Origin: QQVM01 sp035341855
GTDB lineage: Bacteria; Bacteroidota; Bacteroidia; AKYH767-A; 2013-40CM-41-45
Length of the DNA stretch: 64,000 nt
Direction: 5' to 3'
NCBI GenBank assembly: GCA_035341855.1
Contig: DAOQWA010000002.1
Coordinates: forward strand, 1 to 64,000
Both the position numbers and the translations under genes were made by a program. The notes below the pieces were generated by a model. The model did not search any database. It had not been told where the DNA came from and worked only from the letters and a program-made list of their open reading frames with translations. The stretch's first letter is position 1. Every line of letters starts with the position of its first letter. This document shows, one piece after another, positions 17,351-26,867 of this stretch.

Positions 17351-18697
17351 TTAGTTTTCAATTAATACACGCATATCCTTCTCAAGAATGGCTTCGACAC
17401 TAAGGTCGTCACAAATATCATGTAAACTCACGTTTAATAGTTGATTGATTAAAGTTTTATCGTATGCCACATTAACCTTCACATAATTGTCGGTGAAGCC
17501 ATGCATTCTACCATTCTTTTGATCTGCTTCGAACAGCACTGTAGATGATTTACCTTTTTGAGTCGAGTAGAAATGACGTAGTTTTTTTTCGGAGAGAATC
17601 CTTAGCATTTTATTGCGTTGCTTCCTTATATGAACCGGTACAATCCCTTTCATGCTGAATGCTTCTGTATTCTCTCTTTCAGAATAGGTGAACACATGCA
17701 AATAGGATATATTTAATTCATTGAGATAATTGTAGGTCTCCAGAAAATCCTCCTCAGTTTCACCGGGAAATCCAACAATTACATCAACACCTATACATGC
17801 ATCAGGGATCATATTCCTAATTGTGTTGATTCTTTCCGAATATAACTCCCTTCGATATCGTCTCCGCATCAGTGCAAGGATCTTATTGGAACCTGATTGC
17901 AAGGGAATATGAAAATGTGCAGCAAATCTTCTTGATTCGGATACAAACCGGATAATCTCGTCATTAAGTAAATTGGGTTCAATAGATGATATTCTGAATC
18001 TTTCAATGCCTGCAATTTCATCGAGTCTTTTGATGAGATCCAAAAAATTATATCGCCGGTTTACTTTGTGTGATTCATGCTCAGTACCAAAGTCCCCGAT
18101 ATTCACTCCTGTCAGAACTATTTCTTTTATGCCTTTGGAGGCTATTTTTTCTGCATTGCTCAGTACGTTCTCAATAGAATCACTTCGACTTTTACCTCTT
18201 GCCAAGGGAATAGTGCAATAAGTGCATGTATAATCACATCCATCCTGAACCTTCAAAAAAGCTCTCGTTCTGTCACCGAGAGAATATGAACTCACAAAAA
18301 AATCTGCATCGTCCACAGAACAAGAGTGTATCTCAGCATTACTATTCTTGCGGAATCCATTCAAATAGTCTTGAATTTTAAACTTCTCTGTCGCCCCAAG
18401 CACCAGATCAACGCCTTCCATCAAAGCAATTTCTTCCGGTTTCAACTGAGCATAGCAACCGATAACTGCAACAAAAGATTCAGGATTATATTGAAGTGCT
18501 TTTCTAACAATGGCTCTGCACTCTTTGTTGGCATTCTCGGTTACAGAACATGTATTTATTACTACGACATCAGCACCATCTTCAAGGTCTATTTTTTCGA
18601 ACCCGGCTTCCTTTAAAGTCCTTCCAATAGTAGAACTTTCTGCAAAATTTAATTTGCAACCAAGTGTATGAAAAGAAACCGTGGGTTGGATTTGCAT
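17351..18697 (-). CDS. mtaB: tRNA t6A37 methylthiotransferase MtaB
   Basis: Radical SAM enzyme that adds a methylthio group to t6A at position 37 of ANN-decoding tRNAs. 448 aa from the ATG at 18697 (the frame runs on to a TTG at 18736, less likely). The N-terminal UPF0004 domain starts VSFHTLGCKLN with cluster-binding cysteines C14, C50 and C81. The radical SAM motif CDYTCTYC provides C154, C158 and C161. The C-terminal part resembles a TRAM domain. The GCKLN start is typical of MtaB rather than MiaB or RimO. tsaD, needed for the t6A precursor, lies elsewhere in this window. Confidence 0.92.
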   Translation of the reverse strand: MQIQPTVSFHTLGCKLNFAESSTIGRTLKEAGFEKIDLEDGADVVVINTCSVTENANKECRAIVRKALQYNPESFVAVIGCYAQLKPEEIALMEGVDLVLGATEKFKIQDYLNGFRKNSNAEIHSCSVDDADFFVSSYSLGDRTRAFLKVQDGCDYTCTYCTIPLARGKSRSDSIENVLSNAEKIASKGIKEIVLTGVNIGDFGTEHESHKVNRRYNFLDLIKRLDEIAGIERFRISSIEPNLLNDEIIRFVSESRRFAAHFHIPLQSGSNKILALMRRRYRRELYSERINTIRNMIPDACIGVDVIVGFPGETEEDFLETYNYLNELNISYLHVFTYSERENTEAFSMKGIVPVHIRKQRNKMLRILSEKKLRHFYSTQKGKSSTVLFEADQKNGRMHGFTDNYVKVNVAYDKTLINQLLNVSLHDICDDLSVEAILEKDMRVLIEN

Positions 18698-18929
18698 GCG
18701 AGGTCGCAAAGTTAAGAAATGAAGGCAATTAGGCAATTTGAATTTGCCTGTTTGCTATTACACAGGAGAATCTAGCTACCGTCTATTTAACTGATTATGA
18801 GATTTATATATTTGATTAAGGGAATACTTTCGTATCAGGCTTCATAATATTCTGCAATATTGGTTTGTTAGTGATTTTCTAAGGTTAATAATTTATCCTG
18901 ACTGATGAGGGATCAATGATTCGAGAATA

Positions 18930-18937
18930 TAGCTTTG
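18930..18937 (+). promoter_or_regulatory. Promoter -7 box, TAGCTTTG, abutting the start of the substrate-binding gene
   Basis: TAGCTTTG (18930-18937) matches TAnnTTTG exactly. The ATG follows at 18942, so the transcript could begin at or next to the start codon. No clear -33 TTTG is seen at the expected distance, which lowers confidence. Confidence 0.4.
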
Positions 18938-18941
18938 CAGG

Positions 18942-20603
18942 ATGCGCAAATGCAAAATCATCTTAATACTTATAACGACGATTCTCATATCATGCAGTGA
19001 GGAGAAAACTAACAGTGAAAAAACTGTATTCAGGTATAATGAAGCGGCCGGAATATCTTCCCTTGATCCTGTTTTTTCAAAAGATCAGGCAAGTATATGG
19101 CCATGCACTCAACTGTTCAACGGACTGGTCCAGCTCGATAAAGATTTAAAAGTCGTACCATGTATCGCCAGGCAATGGGAAATTTCTGAAGATGGTAGAG
19201 TTTTTACCTTTCATCTACGAACGGACGTGTTTTTTCACGAGAATATACTGCTGAACCCGAATACTAAATCGTCCGAACCGGCGACACGAAATGTTACCGC
19301 TGAAGATTTCTTGTTCAGTCTGGGGAGACTCGTTGACCCTTCGGTTGCCAGTCCCGGAGCCTGGGTTCTCAATGCAGTAGAAAAAGATAGTTTAGGGAAA
19401 ATGATTGGCATAACCGTAATCAACGATTCAACACTGAATATTCGTTTGTCAGATCCATTTCCCGCCTTTCTTTCTTTGCTTTCGATGCCATATTGTTCCG
19501 TTGTCCCAAAAGAAGTTGTCATTCACCATGGACCTGATTTCAGGAAACATCCATGTGGAACCGGTCCATTTAAATTTTCAATTTGGAAAGAAGGTGTCAG
19601 TTTGGTGTTCTTGAGAAATGAAAATTATTTTGAATACGATGGTGAACATCGTCTTCCGTTCCTTGATGCGATACAGATATCCTTTATCAATGATAAACAA
19701 AGTGCCTTTATCGAATTTTTAAAGGGCAACCTGGATTTCATTTCCGGCCTGGATGCCAGCTACAAGGACGAACTGCTCACAAGAGATGGAAAACTTCAGG
19801 AGCGCCACAAAAATAATTTCCGGCTGGAGACCTTGCCTTATCTGAATACAGAATATCTAGGAATCTTAATGAAAGATCAAAGCAAAAATTCTGAACAACA
19901 TGCATTGCAAAATAAAAAAGTAAGGCAAGCCTTAAGCTTAAGCTTTGATAAAACGAAAATGATAACCTTTCTTAGAAACAACATGGGTACTCCCGGTATA
20001 TATGGATTCGTCCCTCCGGGGATGCCATTTTTTGATTCTCTGTCTGTAGTAGGATATCATTATGATAAGGCTAAAGCTCTGTCCTTGTTAAATGAAGCAG
20101 GTTATCCTAATGGGAAGGGGCTTCCGGAAATAGTACTGAGTACTACATCAACATATCTTGATATATGTGAATTTATTAAAAGCGAATGGGAATCTATAGG
20201 ATTCAAAATAAAAATTGATGTAAATCAGGCAGCCGTTCACAGGAAAATGGTCGCAGAGCAAAAGTTGGAATTCTTCAGGGGATCATGGATTGCAGACTAT
20301 CCTGACGCCGAAAATTATTTAAGCCTTTTCTATTCTAAAAATTTTGCTCCTTCCGGTCCCAACTACACCCATTTCAAGAATGAAGAATATGATAAGTTAT
20401 ACGAACAAAGCTCTCTCGAAACGGATGATTCCTTAAGATCATTGCTATACATCAAAATGGATCAGATGATTATCGATGAAGCTGTTACAATTGTTTTGTA
20501 CTATGATAAAGTACTCAGACTAACACAAAATAATATCAGCGGACTCGAAAATAATGCAATGAATTTAATGGTGTTAAAAAATGTTGTCAAGAAAAAAAAC
20601 TAA
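18942..20603 (+). CDS. Family 5 extracellular solute-binding lipoprotein (peptide-type)
   Basis: A 553 aa lipoprotein with lipobox ISC (Cys 18) after a short hydrophobic signal. The mature protein is a typical SBP_bac_5 (DppA/OppA) fold: early SSLDPVFSKDQAS and LFNGLVQLDKDLKVVPCIA, the central GPFKFSIWKEG, and later KVRQALSLSFDK and NEAGYPNGKGLPEI. Such proteins deliver peptides, nickel or other small solutes to ABC importers. No permease or ATPase genes of an importer are adjacent, so its partner is unknown and it could be an orphan. ATG start; tail-to-tail with the phosphodiesterase gene, overlapping by 4 bp. Confidence 0.88.
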   Translation: MRKCKIILILITTILISCSEEKTNSEKTVFRYNEAAGISSLDPVFSKDQASIWPCTQLFNGLVQLDKDLKVVPCIARQWEISEDGRVFTFHLRTDVFFHENILLNPNTKSSEPATRNVTAEDFLFSLGRLVDPSVASPGAWVLNAVEKDSLGKMIGITVINDSTLNIRLSDPFPAFLSLLSMPYCSVVPKEVVIHHGPDFRKHPCGTGPFKFSIWKEGVSLVFLRNENYFEYDGEHRLPFLDAIQISFINDKQSAFIEFLKGNLDFISGLDASYKDELLTRDGKLQERHKNNFRLETLPYLNTEYLGILMKDQSKNSEQHALQNKKVRQALSLSFDKTKMITFLRNNMGTPGIYGFVPPGMPFFDSLSVVGYHYDKAKALSLLNEAGYPNGKGLPEIVLSTTSTYLDICEFIKSEWESIGFKIKIDVNQAAVHRKMVAEQKLEFFRGSWIADYPDAENYLSLFYSKNFAPSGPNYTHFKNEEYDKLYEQSSLETDDSLRSLLYIKMDQMIIDEAVTIVLYYDKVLRLTQNNISGLENNAMNLMVLKNVVKKKN

Positions 20604-21727
20604 TCGGGCAATTTAACCATGCAACTAATAGCATAATGATCTGACAGATCTTCCTTATGAGTTTTGTAATTAAAGGTTTGTAATTTTTCACTATGAAAAA
20701 TATAATCTATTCTAAAACTTGGGAATGGACCGGCATAAGTTGTACCAAAACCCCGACCACTTTCTTTGAATGCATCTTTGAGATCTTTACCTAAAATGCT
20801 ATATGCAAACGATGAAGGGGTGTCATTAAAGTCGCCACATAAGAGCACAGGATAAGGGCTCGCTTGTATAGTATCATGCAGAACATTGACCTGATCTGCT
20901 CTCTTTACATACGCTCTCTTCAGACGTCTGAGTATTTTCAATCCACCATCAAGTTCATCCTGCTGCACTTCATCATTGCCAAGATTTTCAATGAACTTAT
21001 AGTCTTCCCATTTAAATCGTACACTCTCGAGATGAGTATTAAAGACTCTTATGGTGTCATTACCTTTAACAATATCAGTATAGATAAAAATATTTCCACC
21101 TTGCTCCTGAAAGTGAACGGATCTCTTCCTAATTATTGGGAATTTACTATAAGTAGCAATACCCCAATGATCTGTATTTCTTAGAGTGAGTGTGTATTCA
21201 ATATGCGAATAGGCAGATAGAAGTTCTCGTAATTTAATATCATTCCGTAAATCACTTCCCTTTTTGTCAGAAGAATAAAACTCCTGAAAACAGATCACAT
21301 CGGGAGATTCTTTGGCTAAAAAATCGAAGATCATATTCTTGGTTTCGGTATTGTGAAACCAATTGTACAGGTTGAATAATCTTACATTGAACGACATTAC
21401 CTTAAAACTATTTTCAGCCATGACAGAATCGGCTTTGATCTCAGAACCTAAATTCAAGCGAAACATGCCCGGAATACGCGTGAAACTTATTACAATTAGA
21501 AACAAAACCACAAATGCACGCTTTCTTCGCATAATTATCCAATAAAAAAAGAAAAAAATATTGCATAGAAACAAGGGTCCAAATGCAAGTCCAAAAAGCG
21601 CAAGCCACCAAATTGTAGATGGGCTGATATAAGCTGCAAGGAGCGAAAATATAAGTCCTGACATTGCCAGGATATTGCAGATCCAAATGAACTTGTTGAT
21701 CCAGGAAGTTTTAGGTCCTTTTGTCAT
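20600..21727 (-). CDS. Membrane-anchored endonuclease/exonuclease/phosphatase (EEP) family protein
   Basis: A 375 aa protein with three hydrophobic N-terminal helices (about 12-90) and a C-terminal EEP domain (about 105-375). EEP motifs: KVMSFNVRLFN, PDVICFQEF with the metal-binding Glu, FNTHLES, LLCGDFNDTP, RIDYIFHS and the terminal SDHYAI with its catalytic His. The membrane anchor suggests the active site faces the periplasm or is held at the membrane. Substrate unknown. It is the last gene of the run mutL-rhomboid-rhomboid-EEP, with 28 bp between it and the preceding rhomboid. Confidence 0.85.
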   Translation of the reverse strand: MTKGPKTSWINKFIWICNILAMSGLIFSLLAAYISPSTIWWLALFGLAFGPLFLCNIFFFFYWIIMRRKRAFVVLFLIVISFTRIPGMFRLNLGSEIKADSVMAENSFKVMSFNVRLFNLYNWFHNTETKNMIFDFLAKESPDVICFQEFYSSDKKGSDLRNDIKLRELLSAYSHIEYTLTLRNTDHWGIATYSKFPIIRKRSVHFQEQGGNIFIYTDIVKGNDTIRVFNTHLESVRFKWEDYKFIENLGNDEVQQDELDGGLKILRRLKRAYVKRADQVNVLHDTIQASPYPVLLCGDFNDTPSSFAYSILGKDLKDAFKESGRGFGTTYAGPFPSFRIDYIFHSEKLQTFNYKTHKEDLSDHYAISCMVKLPD

Positions 21728-21755
21728 ATACCCGAATGCTGATCTGCAGTGCTAT

Positions 21756-22643
21756 TTATTGATTGTCCTTACTTGCTTTGAATAGGTAGTCCTTTTCTTC
21801 CTGGCTCAAACTGCCATAACCGGATTTGGAAATTTTATCCAGAATATGATCCAATCGTTCTTCTCTTGACTTCTTCTTCATATTAAATTCCTCATCACTT
21901 ACACTTTTACCGTAATGAACTGTCATCCTTGGCTTTTGAGTTTTGTTAAAATAATCAAGAAGGCGAGTGAACCAGGCTGCAATATCCTTTCCCGAGCGGA
22001 GCTTTCTAACATAAACAAAGCCATACAAAGCACCACCCAAATGGGCAAGATGTCCGCCGGCATTCGAGCCACCTATACTTATCAGATCTGATATGACTAT
22101 GATAAGTGCCAGCCATTTTAATTTCACCTCTCCGATGAGCAATAACCTTATTGGAAAATCAGGTAATAGCGTTGCTGAAGCAATCGTAATAGCCAGTACA
22201 CTTGCAGAAGCTCCTAATGCAAAAGAGTTCTCCAGGTTATTTGTAAACAGGGGAAAAATATTATAGGCAGCTATATACACTGCTGCACCTGAAACTCCCC
22301 CTAATACATATGTACTCACTAACTTCTTATCTCCTAAATACTGTTGAAATATTTTACCCATCCAAAAGAGGAGGAGCATATTGAAAAGTAAATGGAAAAA
22401 ATCCCAATGATAAAACATATATGTCAGGACAGTCCATGGCCGATACATCAAATTCGATAAATTTGCCGGGACTGCCAACCAATATGAAATCGAAATCAGG
22501 CTAAAAGTCTTTGACATGAAAAGGCTTGAAAAGACCGATAAGAGTCTTACAAGCAAAAAAACACCAATGTTGATCATCAGTAATTTTTGGACTGTATCTG
22601 CGATCCTAAGGCCGGATTTAAATGAATTTGAAAAATCAGACAT
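21756..22643 (-). CDS. Rhomboid-family intramembrane serine protease (second of tandem pair)
   Basis: About 295 aa from the ATG at 22643 (the frame extends to a TTG at 22697). Six or so hydrophobic helices. Rhomboid features: HWDFFHLLFNMLLLFWMG (HxxxN on helix 2), LGASASVLAI with the catalytic-type Ser (GxSx; the usual second Gly is Ala here), and GGHLAHLGGALYG with the catalytic-type His. Both dyad residues are present, so activity is plausible. A soluble C-terminal tail of about 80 residues is charged. Directly downstream of another rhomboid gene. Confidence 0.85.
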   Translation of the reverse strand: MSDFSNSFKSGLRIADTVQKLLMINIGVFLLVRLLSVFSSLFMSKTFSLISISYWLAVPANLSNLMYRPWTVLTYMFYHWDFFHLLFNMLLLFWMGKIFQQYLGDKKLVSTYVLGGVSGAAVYIAAYNIFPLFTNNLENSFALGASASVLAITIASATLLPDFPIRLLLIGEVKLKWLALIIVISDLISIGGSNAGGHLAHLGGALYGFVYVRKLRSGKDIAAWFTRLLDYFNKTQKPRMTVHYGKSVSDEEFNMKKKSREERLDHILDKISKSGYGSLSQEEKDYLFKASKDNQ

Positions 22644-22720
22644 ATTGTTTTTGAGAAGTTCGAAGCCGGTCATCAACACTTTGTGTAAAGGAAACAAGAT
22701 TAATGACTCTAAATAAAAAC

Positions 22721-23578
22721 TCAGAAATTCATTCTACGTTTATTTTTATTTTTCCAATAGAGAATTAAAATAATTCCTGTTACGAGTCCGCCAAGATGTG
22801 CAAAGTGCGCTACATTATCTCCGGGGACATTAGCAATTCCGGACCATAGTTCCAGGGCTCCATAAAGAATGACAAAATATTTTGCTTTGATAGGAATTGC
22901 AAAATAAAGATAGATAATACTATTCGGAAATATCATTCCATAAGCAAGAAGTAAGCCAAAAACTGCACCGGAAGCACCAACCACCACAGGAGCATTCAAA
23001 GCATCGACACGTAATTGCTTCATATACTCTACACTTAATTGTAATGCCTGATCCGGATTGCTTCCCAGCATAGCGTTAAACTCCCTTGTAAATGCATTGT
23101 AATGATCAATCATATCCGCAGAGGAGAAACTTCTGAATGCATCAGAACTAAGCAGGGTTTGCAGACTTTCAAAACTGGGGTTTGCGATATAACTATCAAA
23201 GAAAGCCAAAGCCGGTTGCATTGCGAAGTAGACTATTCCATAATGTGCAAATGCAGCACCTAAACCGGTGATGATATAAAAAGTAAGAAATCTTTTAGGT
23301 CCCCAGATATTTTCAATTGCTGCTCCGAACATCCAGACAGCAAACATGTTGAACAGAATATGCATGAAACTTCCATGCATAAACATATATGTTATCAATT
23401 GAAATACTCTGAACTTCTCAGAACTAAAATAATGTAAGCCCAGAATATCATTTAGATCAATTCCGCTATTCTCCAGGACCTTCATGGCAAGGAATAATAT
23501 ACCATTGATGATCAATAGATTTTTTACAACTTCAGGGAGTACTTTAAAGCTTCTGGGCCTGTATTGCTCGTAGTTCAT
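22721..23578 (-). CDS. Rhomboid-family intramembrane serine protease (first of tandem pair)
   Basis: A 285 aa membrane protein with the canonical rhomboid set: HGSFMHILFNMFAVWMFG, VGASGAVFGLL (GxSG catalytic Ser) and VAHFAHLGGLVTG (catalytic His). An insert of about 75 residues between helices (around 125-195, FFDSYIANPSFESL region) is longer than in minimal rhomboids and is rich in Phe, Asp and Ser. It probably cleaves membrane-protein substrates within the bilayer; none are known. 77 bp after mutL and 77 bp before the second rhomboid gene, same strand. Confidence 0.88.
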   Translation of the reverse strand: MNYEQYRPRSFKVLPEVVKNLLIINGILFLAMKVLENSGIDLNDILGLHYFSSEKFRVFQLITYMFMHGSFMHILFNMFAVWMFGAAIENIWGPKRFLTFYIITGLGAAFAHYGIVYFAMQPALAFFDSYIANPSFESLQTLLSSDAFRSFSSADMIDHYNAFTREFNAMLGSNPDQALQLSVEYMKQLRVDALNAPVVVGASGAVFGLLLAYGMIFPNSIIYLYFAIPIKAKYFVILYGALELWSGIANVPGDNVAHFAHLGGLVTGIILILYWKNKNKRRMNF

Positions 23579-23655
23579 CTTTCAAATAAATAAATCGCTG
23601 CCTTGTTCTTAGAGTATTTTTTGATGCAAACGAAGCTATGAAGTTCAGAATTTTC

Positions 23656-25470
23656 TTAACGGAACCGATCTCTGAATTCTTCGGTTTTCAACAAAGTCAT
23701 ACACGGCTTACCGTTAATTCCATGCCCCGGTTTGGATGATTTTAAGAGTTCTTCAACTATGGTTTTCATCTCGGACTGTGACAATGCCTGTCCGGCCTTA
23801 ATGGAAACACTCCGGGCCATTGAAGCTGCAAGGATCTCCTTTTTCTCTTTAAGTGAAGGCGATTCACCTGATTTATACTTCTCAAGTATCTTTTCCAAAA
23901 TTGTCTTTTCAGATCCTTTCAAAACCTCAGGAGGTGCACCGTGAAGAACAAATGAGTTTCCTCCAAATTCCCGGATATCAAATCCAAGAGAACGAATCTC
24001 AGTCTCAAGTTCGTGGAGCAGTGCGACATCGGCAACGGAGAAGTCGAGTGTCTCCGGGAAGAGGTCTTGTTGGGTAGAAGACACTTGTGAATCCAATCTT
24101 TGTTTATAAACCTCAAATAAAATTCTTTGATGTGCTGCTTCCTGATCTACGCAGAGTAAGCCTCCTTCCATTGTACAAAGTATGAATTGCCTTCCTAATT
24201 GAAAATAAATTCCATGTTGAGCGGCAAGTTCTACATTTTCCTTTTTTAAGTCGGTCTCGGGAGAATCGATCAGCACGGACTGGGTAACAGTTTCCGAAGA
24301 AGCTGTGACTTTCTCATACATTTTTTCCCAGCCTGCAGATGCGAGAGCCTTATTAGAATCATTACGAAAGGGATTATAATTAGTATTTACAGTTACCGTC
24401 GGTTGTGTCGGCAGCTGTGTCCGCATTGCGTGTGGCAGTTCAAAACTATTTTCTTTTTCAAAATCTAAAGCCGGTGCTATACTGTATTGCCCTAAAGAAC
24501 GTTTGACGGCTGCTCTCACGATAGCATATACAGATCGTTCATCATCGAACTTAATTTCAGTCTTCGTCGGGTGAATATTAACATCGATTCGTGAAGGTTC
24601 AATTTCTATAAACAACCAATATGATGCGTAGCTGTCTCTAGGCAAAAGTTCCTCGAAGGCATTGGTGACGGCATGATTCAGATATCCGTCACGGATATAA
24701 CGCTTGTTAACAAAAAAGAATTGTTCTCCCCGGCTTTTTTTCGAAAATGCAGGTTTGCCTATGAAGCCTGATATTGACAGCAGTGAAGTTTCTTCAGCAA
24801 CCGGCACTAATCGTTCGTTATAATGGCTCCCATAGATTCCTACGATTCGCTGGCGCAAATTTGAGGCCGCAAGCCTGAAAATTTCTATTCCATTTTGGTT
24901 CAAAGACATTGCAACCTCAGGATGAGCTAAAGCAACGCGTTCAAATTCTTCAATAATATGTCTGGCTTCTACATTGTTTGATTTGAGAAAATTTCTACGT
25001 GCCGGAACATTAAAAAATAAATTCTTAATATTAATGATTGTTCCGTCATCCATAGCGACCGGAGACTGAGAAATTATTTCACTGCCTTCAATTATGATAG
25101 TGGTACCGATCTCGTCTTCTTTGCGTTTCGTCTTTAGTTCAACTTGCGCAATAGAAGCTATTGAGGCAAGGGCTTCACCTCGAAAACCTTTTGTTTGAAG
25201 CTTAAAAAGATCATCTGCATTCCGGATTTTGGAGGTTGCATGTCTGGAAAAACTCAGGCGGGCATCAGTTGGGCTCATCCCAAGTCCATTGTCAACGATC
25301 TGGATGAGGCTTTTACCCGAATCCTTGATATAGAGTTCAATTCGTGTACTTCCTGCATCAACTGCGTTCTCTAATATCTCCTTGACTGCTGATGATGGTC
25401 TTTGAATGACCTCTCCTGCAGCAATTTGATTTGCCACAGAGTCCGGAAGGAGGCGAATAATATCAGACAT
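23656..25470 (-). CDS. mutL: DNA mismatch repair protein MutL
   Basis: A 604 aa GHKL ATPase that couples MutS mismatch recognition to downstream repair. N-terminal ATPase motifs: ILENAVDAGS, DNGLGM and TKGFRGEALASIASI, followed by the transducer domain with NIHPTKTEIKF. The C-terminal dimerisation domain starts at about 410. Endonuclease-type MutL proteins carry DQHA(X)2E(X)4E; here the site reads DQEAAHQRILFE, lacking the His, and the CPHGRP-type zinc motif is replaced by GHGINGKP. The endonuclease activity is therefore probably absent, although the ATPase is intact. ATG start; first gene of the rhomboid cluster. Confidence 0.95.
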   Translation of the reverse strand: MSDIIRLLPDSVANQIAAGEVIQRPSSAVKEILENAVDAGSTRIELYIKDSGKSLIQIVDNGLGMSPTDARLSFSRHATSKIRNADDLFKLQTKGFRGEALASIASIAQVELKTKRKEDEIGTTIIIEGSEIISQSPVAMDDGTIINIKNLFFNVPARRNFLKSNNVEARHIIEEFERVALAHPEVAMSLNQNGIEIFRLAASNLRQRIVGIYGSHYNERLVPVAEETSLLSISGFIGKPAFSKKSRGEQFFFVNKRYIRDGYLNHAVTNAFEELLPRDSYASYWLFIEIEPSRIDVNIHPTKTEIKFDDERSVYAIVRAAVKRSLGQYSIAPALDFEKENSFELPHAMRTQLPTQPTVTVNTNYNPFRNDSNKALASAGWEKMYEKVTASSETVTQSVLIDSPETDLKKENVELAAQHGIYFQLGRQFILCTMEGGLLCVDQEAAHQRILFEVYKQRLDSQVSSTQQDLFPETLDFSVADVALLHELETEIRSLGFDIREFGGNSFVLHGAPPEVLKGSEKTILEKILEKYKSGESPSLKEKKEILAASMARSVSIKAGQALSQSEMKTIVEELLKSSKPGHGINGKPCMTLLKTEEFRDRFR

Positions 25471-25736
25471 TGAAATATTTACTTTGCATGTAAAGATAGG
25501 AACAAATACGAATTTTCAGTTTTGAATACTTTGGTAAGCCCATCTCACCAGCAGTTAAGGTTCTTGAATTCAGAACAATACAGAAACGGATAAATGAAAA
25601 CCAGATGAAATTTCTTTTTGTCTATATAGCAATCTTCTACATCGCATAAAATATATGACAATGTAATCAGACCAACAAATCTCTCACTCAATTTCAGTTT
25701 ATTTTTTTTATATTGGTCTTCATTAACAGATCTACA

Positions 25737-26099
25737 ATGCAGAAAAAATTTAATAAATCAGAAGCGGGTTATCATATGTTACAGTTATTATCCGCCGTAG
25801 ACGGGCAGTTTGGTCCGAAGGAAGATCAGGTTATTACAGAGTATTTAGTTGAGAATTATCCTTTCCGTGTAGAAATGGATGGTGCAATGGATCAATTGAG
25901 TAAACTGAACCCTGATGATTATATCTTACATTTTCAAAAATGTATGGATGATTTCTTTCAGGATTCAGAAGAAAGTGAGCGTATTCGTTTTTTGAAATTC
26001 GCTGTCGACCTGGTCAAGGCCGATGACAAGGTCACCAATCATGAGAATGTTTTTCTGAAAACCTTATTTGATGCCTGGGATAGTGCACATCAGGAATAG
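25737..26099 (+). CDS. TerB-like helical protein
   Basis: About 120 aa from the ATG at 25737 (the frame extends upstream only to a TTG at 25713). All-helical, acidic. It resembles the TerB/DjlA-N family by its start LLSAVDGQFGPKEDQVITEYL and the second matching half FAVDLVKADDKVTNHENVFL: two pseudo-repeats, each with an Asp-rich helix that binds metal in TerB. No signal peptide. Function is unknown; relatives are linked to tellurite or stress response. Convergent with msrA, 18 bp between stops. Confidence 0.6.
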   Translation: MQKKFNKSEAGYHMLQLLSAVDGQFGPKEDQVITEYLVENYPFRVEMDGAMDQLSKLNPDDYILHFQKCMDDFFQDSEESERIRFLKFAVDLVKADDKVTNHENVFLKTLFDAWDSAHQE

Positions 26100-26117
26100 A
26101 AGCAGACAACTTTACTT

Positions 26118-26774
26118 TTACTTTTCCTTTAACTTTGCCTTGAAAACCTTTTTAAACTTTTCAACTTTAGGAGCAACCACAAACTGGCAATAAGGCTGAT
26201 TTCCATTTTCATTAAAATAGTTTTGATGATCCTCTTCAGCCTTGTAAAATTCCTTGAACTCTGATATTTCGGTTACGACGTCAGCGTCAAAGGCCTTTGA
26301 ATCATTTAACTTTTGCTTGTATGACTCTGCTAATTCCTTTTGCTTGGAATTATGATAGAATATTACCGATCTGTATTGAGTCCCGACATCGTTACCTTGT
26401 CTGTTAAGCTGGGTTGGATCATGTGAAAGCCAGAACGCTTCTAAAAGAGATTCATAATCCAGTTTTGAAGGGTCATATACCACCTGAACAACTTCAGCAT
26501 GTCCTGTTCTTCCTGTACACACTTCTTTATATGCCGGATTTTTAATCGTTCCTCCTGAGTAGCCCGATGTCACATTGATGACTCCGTCGAGAAGTTCAAA
26601 TTGTGCTTCTGTGCACCAGAAGCAACCACCACCGAAAGTAGCAGTATCAGTTCCTGCAGGCAGGTCAGTTCCAACATTCATATCCTTATTTGTTTTTTGT
26701 TCATCCAACTGAGCACATCCGGAAAATGAAATGTGCATGAGCAGAAGAGAGGTGATGATTAAATTTTTGATCAT
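26118..26774 (-). CDS. msrA: Peptide methionine (S)-S-oxide reductase, lipoprotein form
   Basis: A 218 aa protein that repairs oxidised methionine in proteins. The N-terminus carries a lipoprotein signal with lipobox SGC (Cys 20), so it is anchored in the envelope and works on periplasmic proteins. The MsrA core has the catalytic GCFWCTE (C51, with C54), GYSGG, GHAEVVQVVYDP and the C-terminal resolving-type Cys in QPYCQF. The family is usually cytosolic in other phyla; an exported form is common in Bacteroidota. Electron donor proteins are not linked here. ATG start. Confidence 0.93.
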   Translation of the reverse strand: MIKNLIITSLLLMHISFSGCAQLDEQKTNKDMNVGTDLPAGTDTATFGGGCFWCTEAQFELLDGVINVTSGYSGGTIKNPAYKEVCTGRTGHAEVVQVVYDPSKLDYESLLEAFWLSHDPTQLNRQGNDVGTQYRSVIFYHNSKQKELAESYKQKLNDSKAFDADVVTEISEFKEFYKAEEDHQNYFNENGNQPYCQFVVAPKVEKFKKVFKAKLKEK

Positions 26775-26867
26775 GGGCTAAGAAAGTGTATTCAATCGTA
26801 AACAACTGAAAGAGAATTTTGTTTCTGAATCAATTTCTATAGGTCCGAAATGCAAGGAATTGATATA

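Noticed and set aside
21756..22643. Second rhomboid considered inactive because GASG reads GASA
   Set aside because: The general motif is GxSx and the Ser and His of the dyad are present, so inactivity is not supported.
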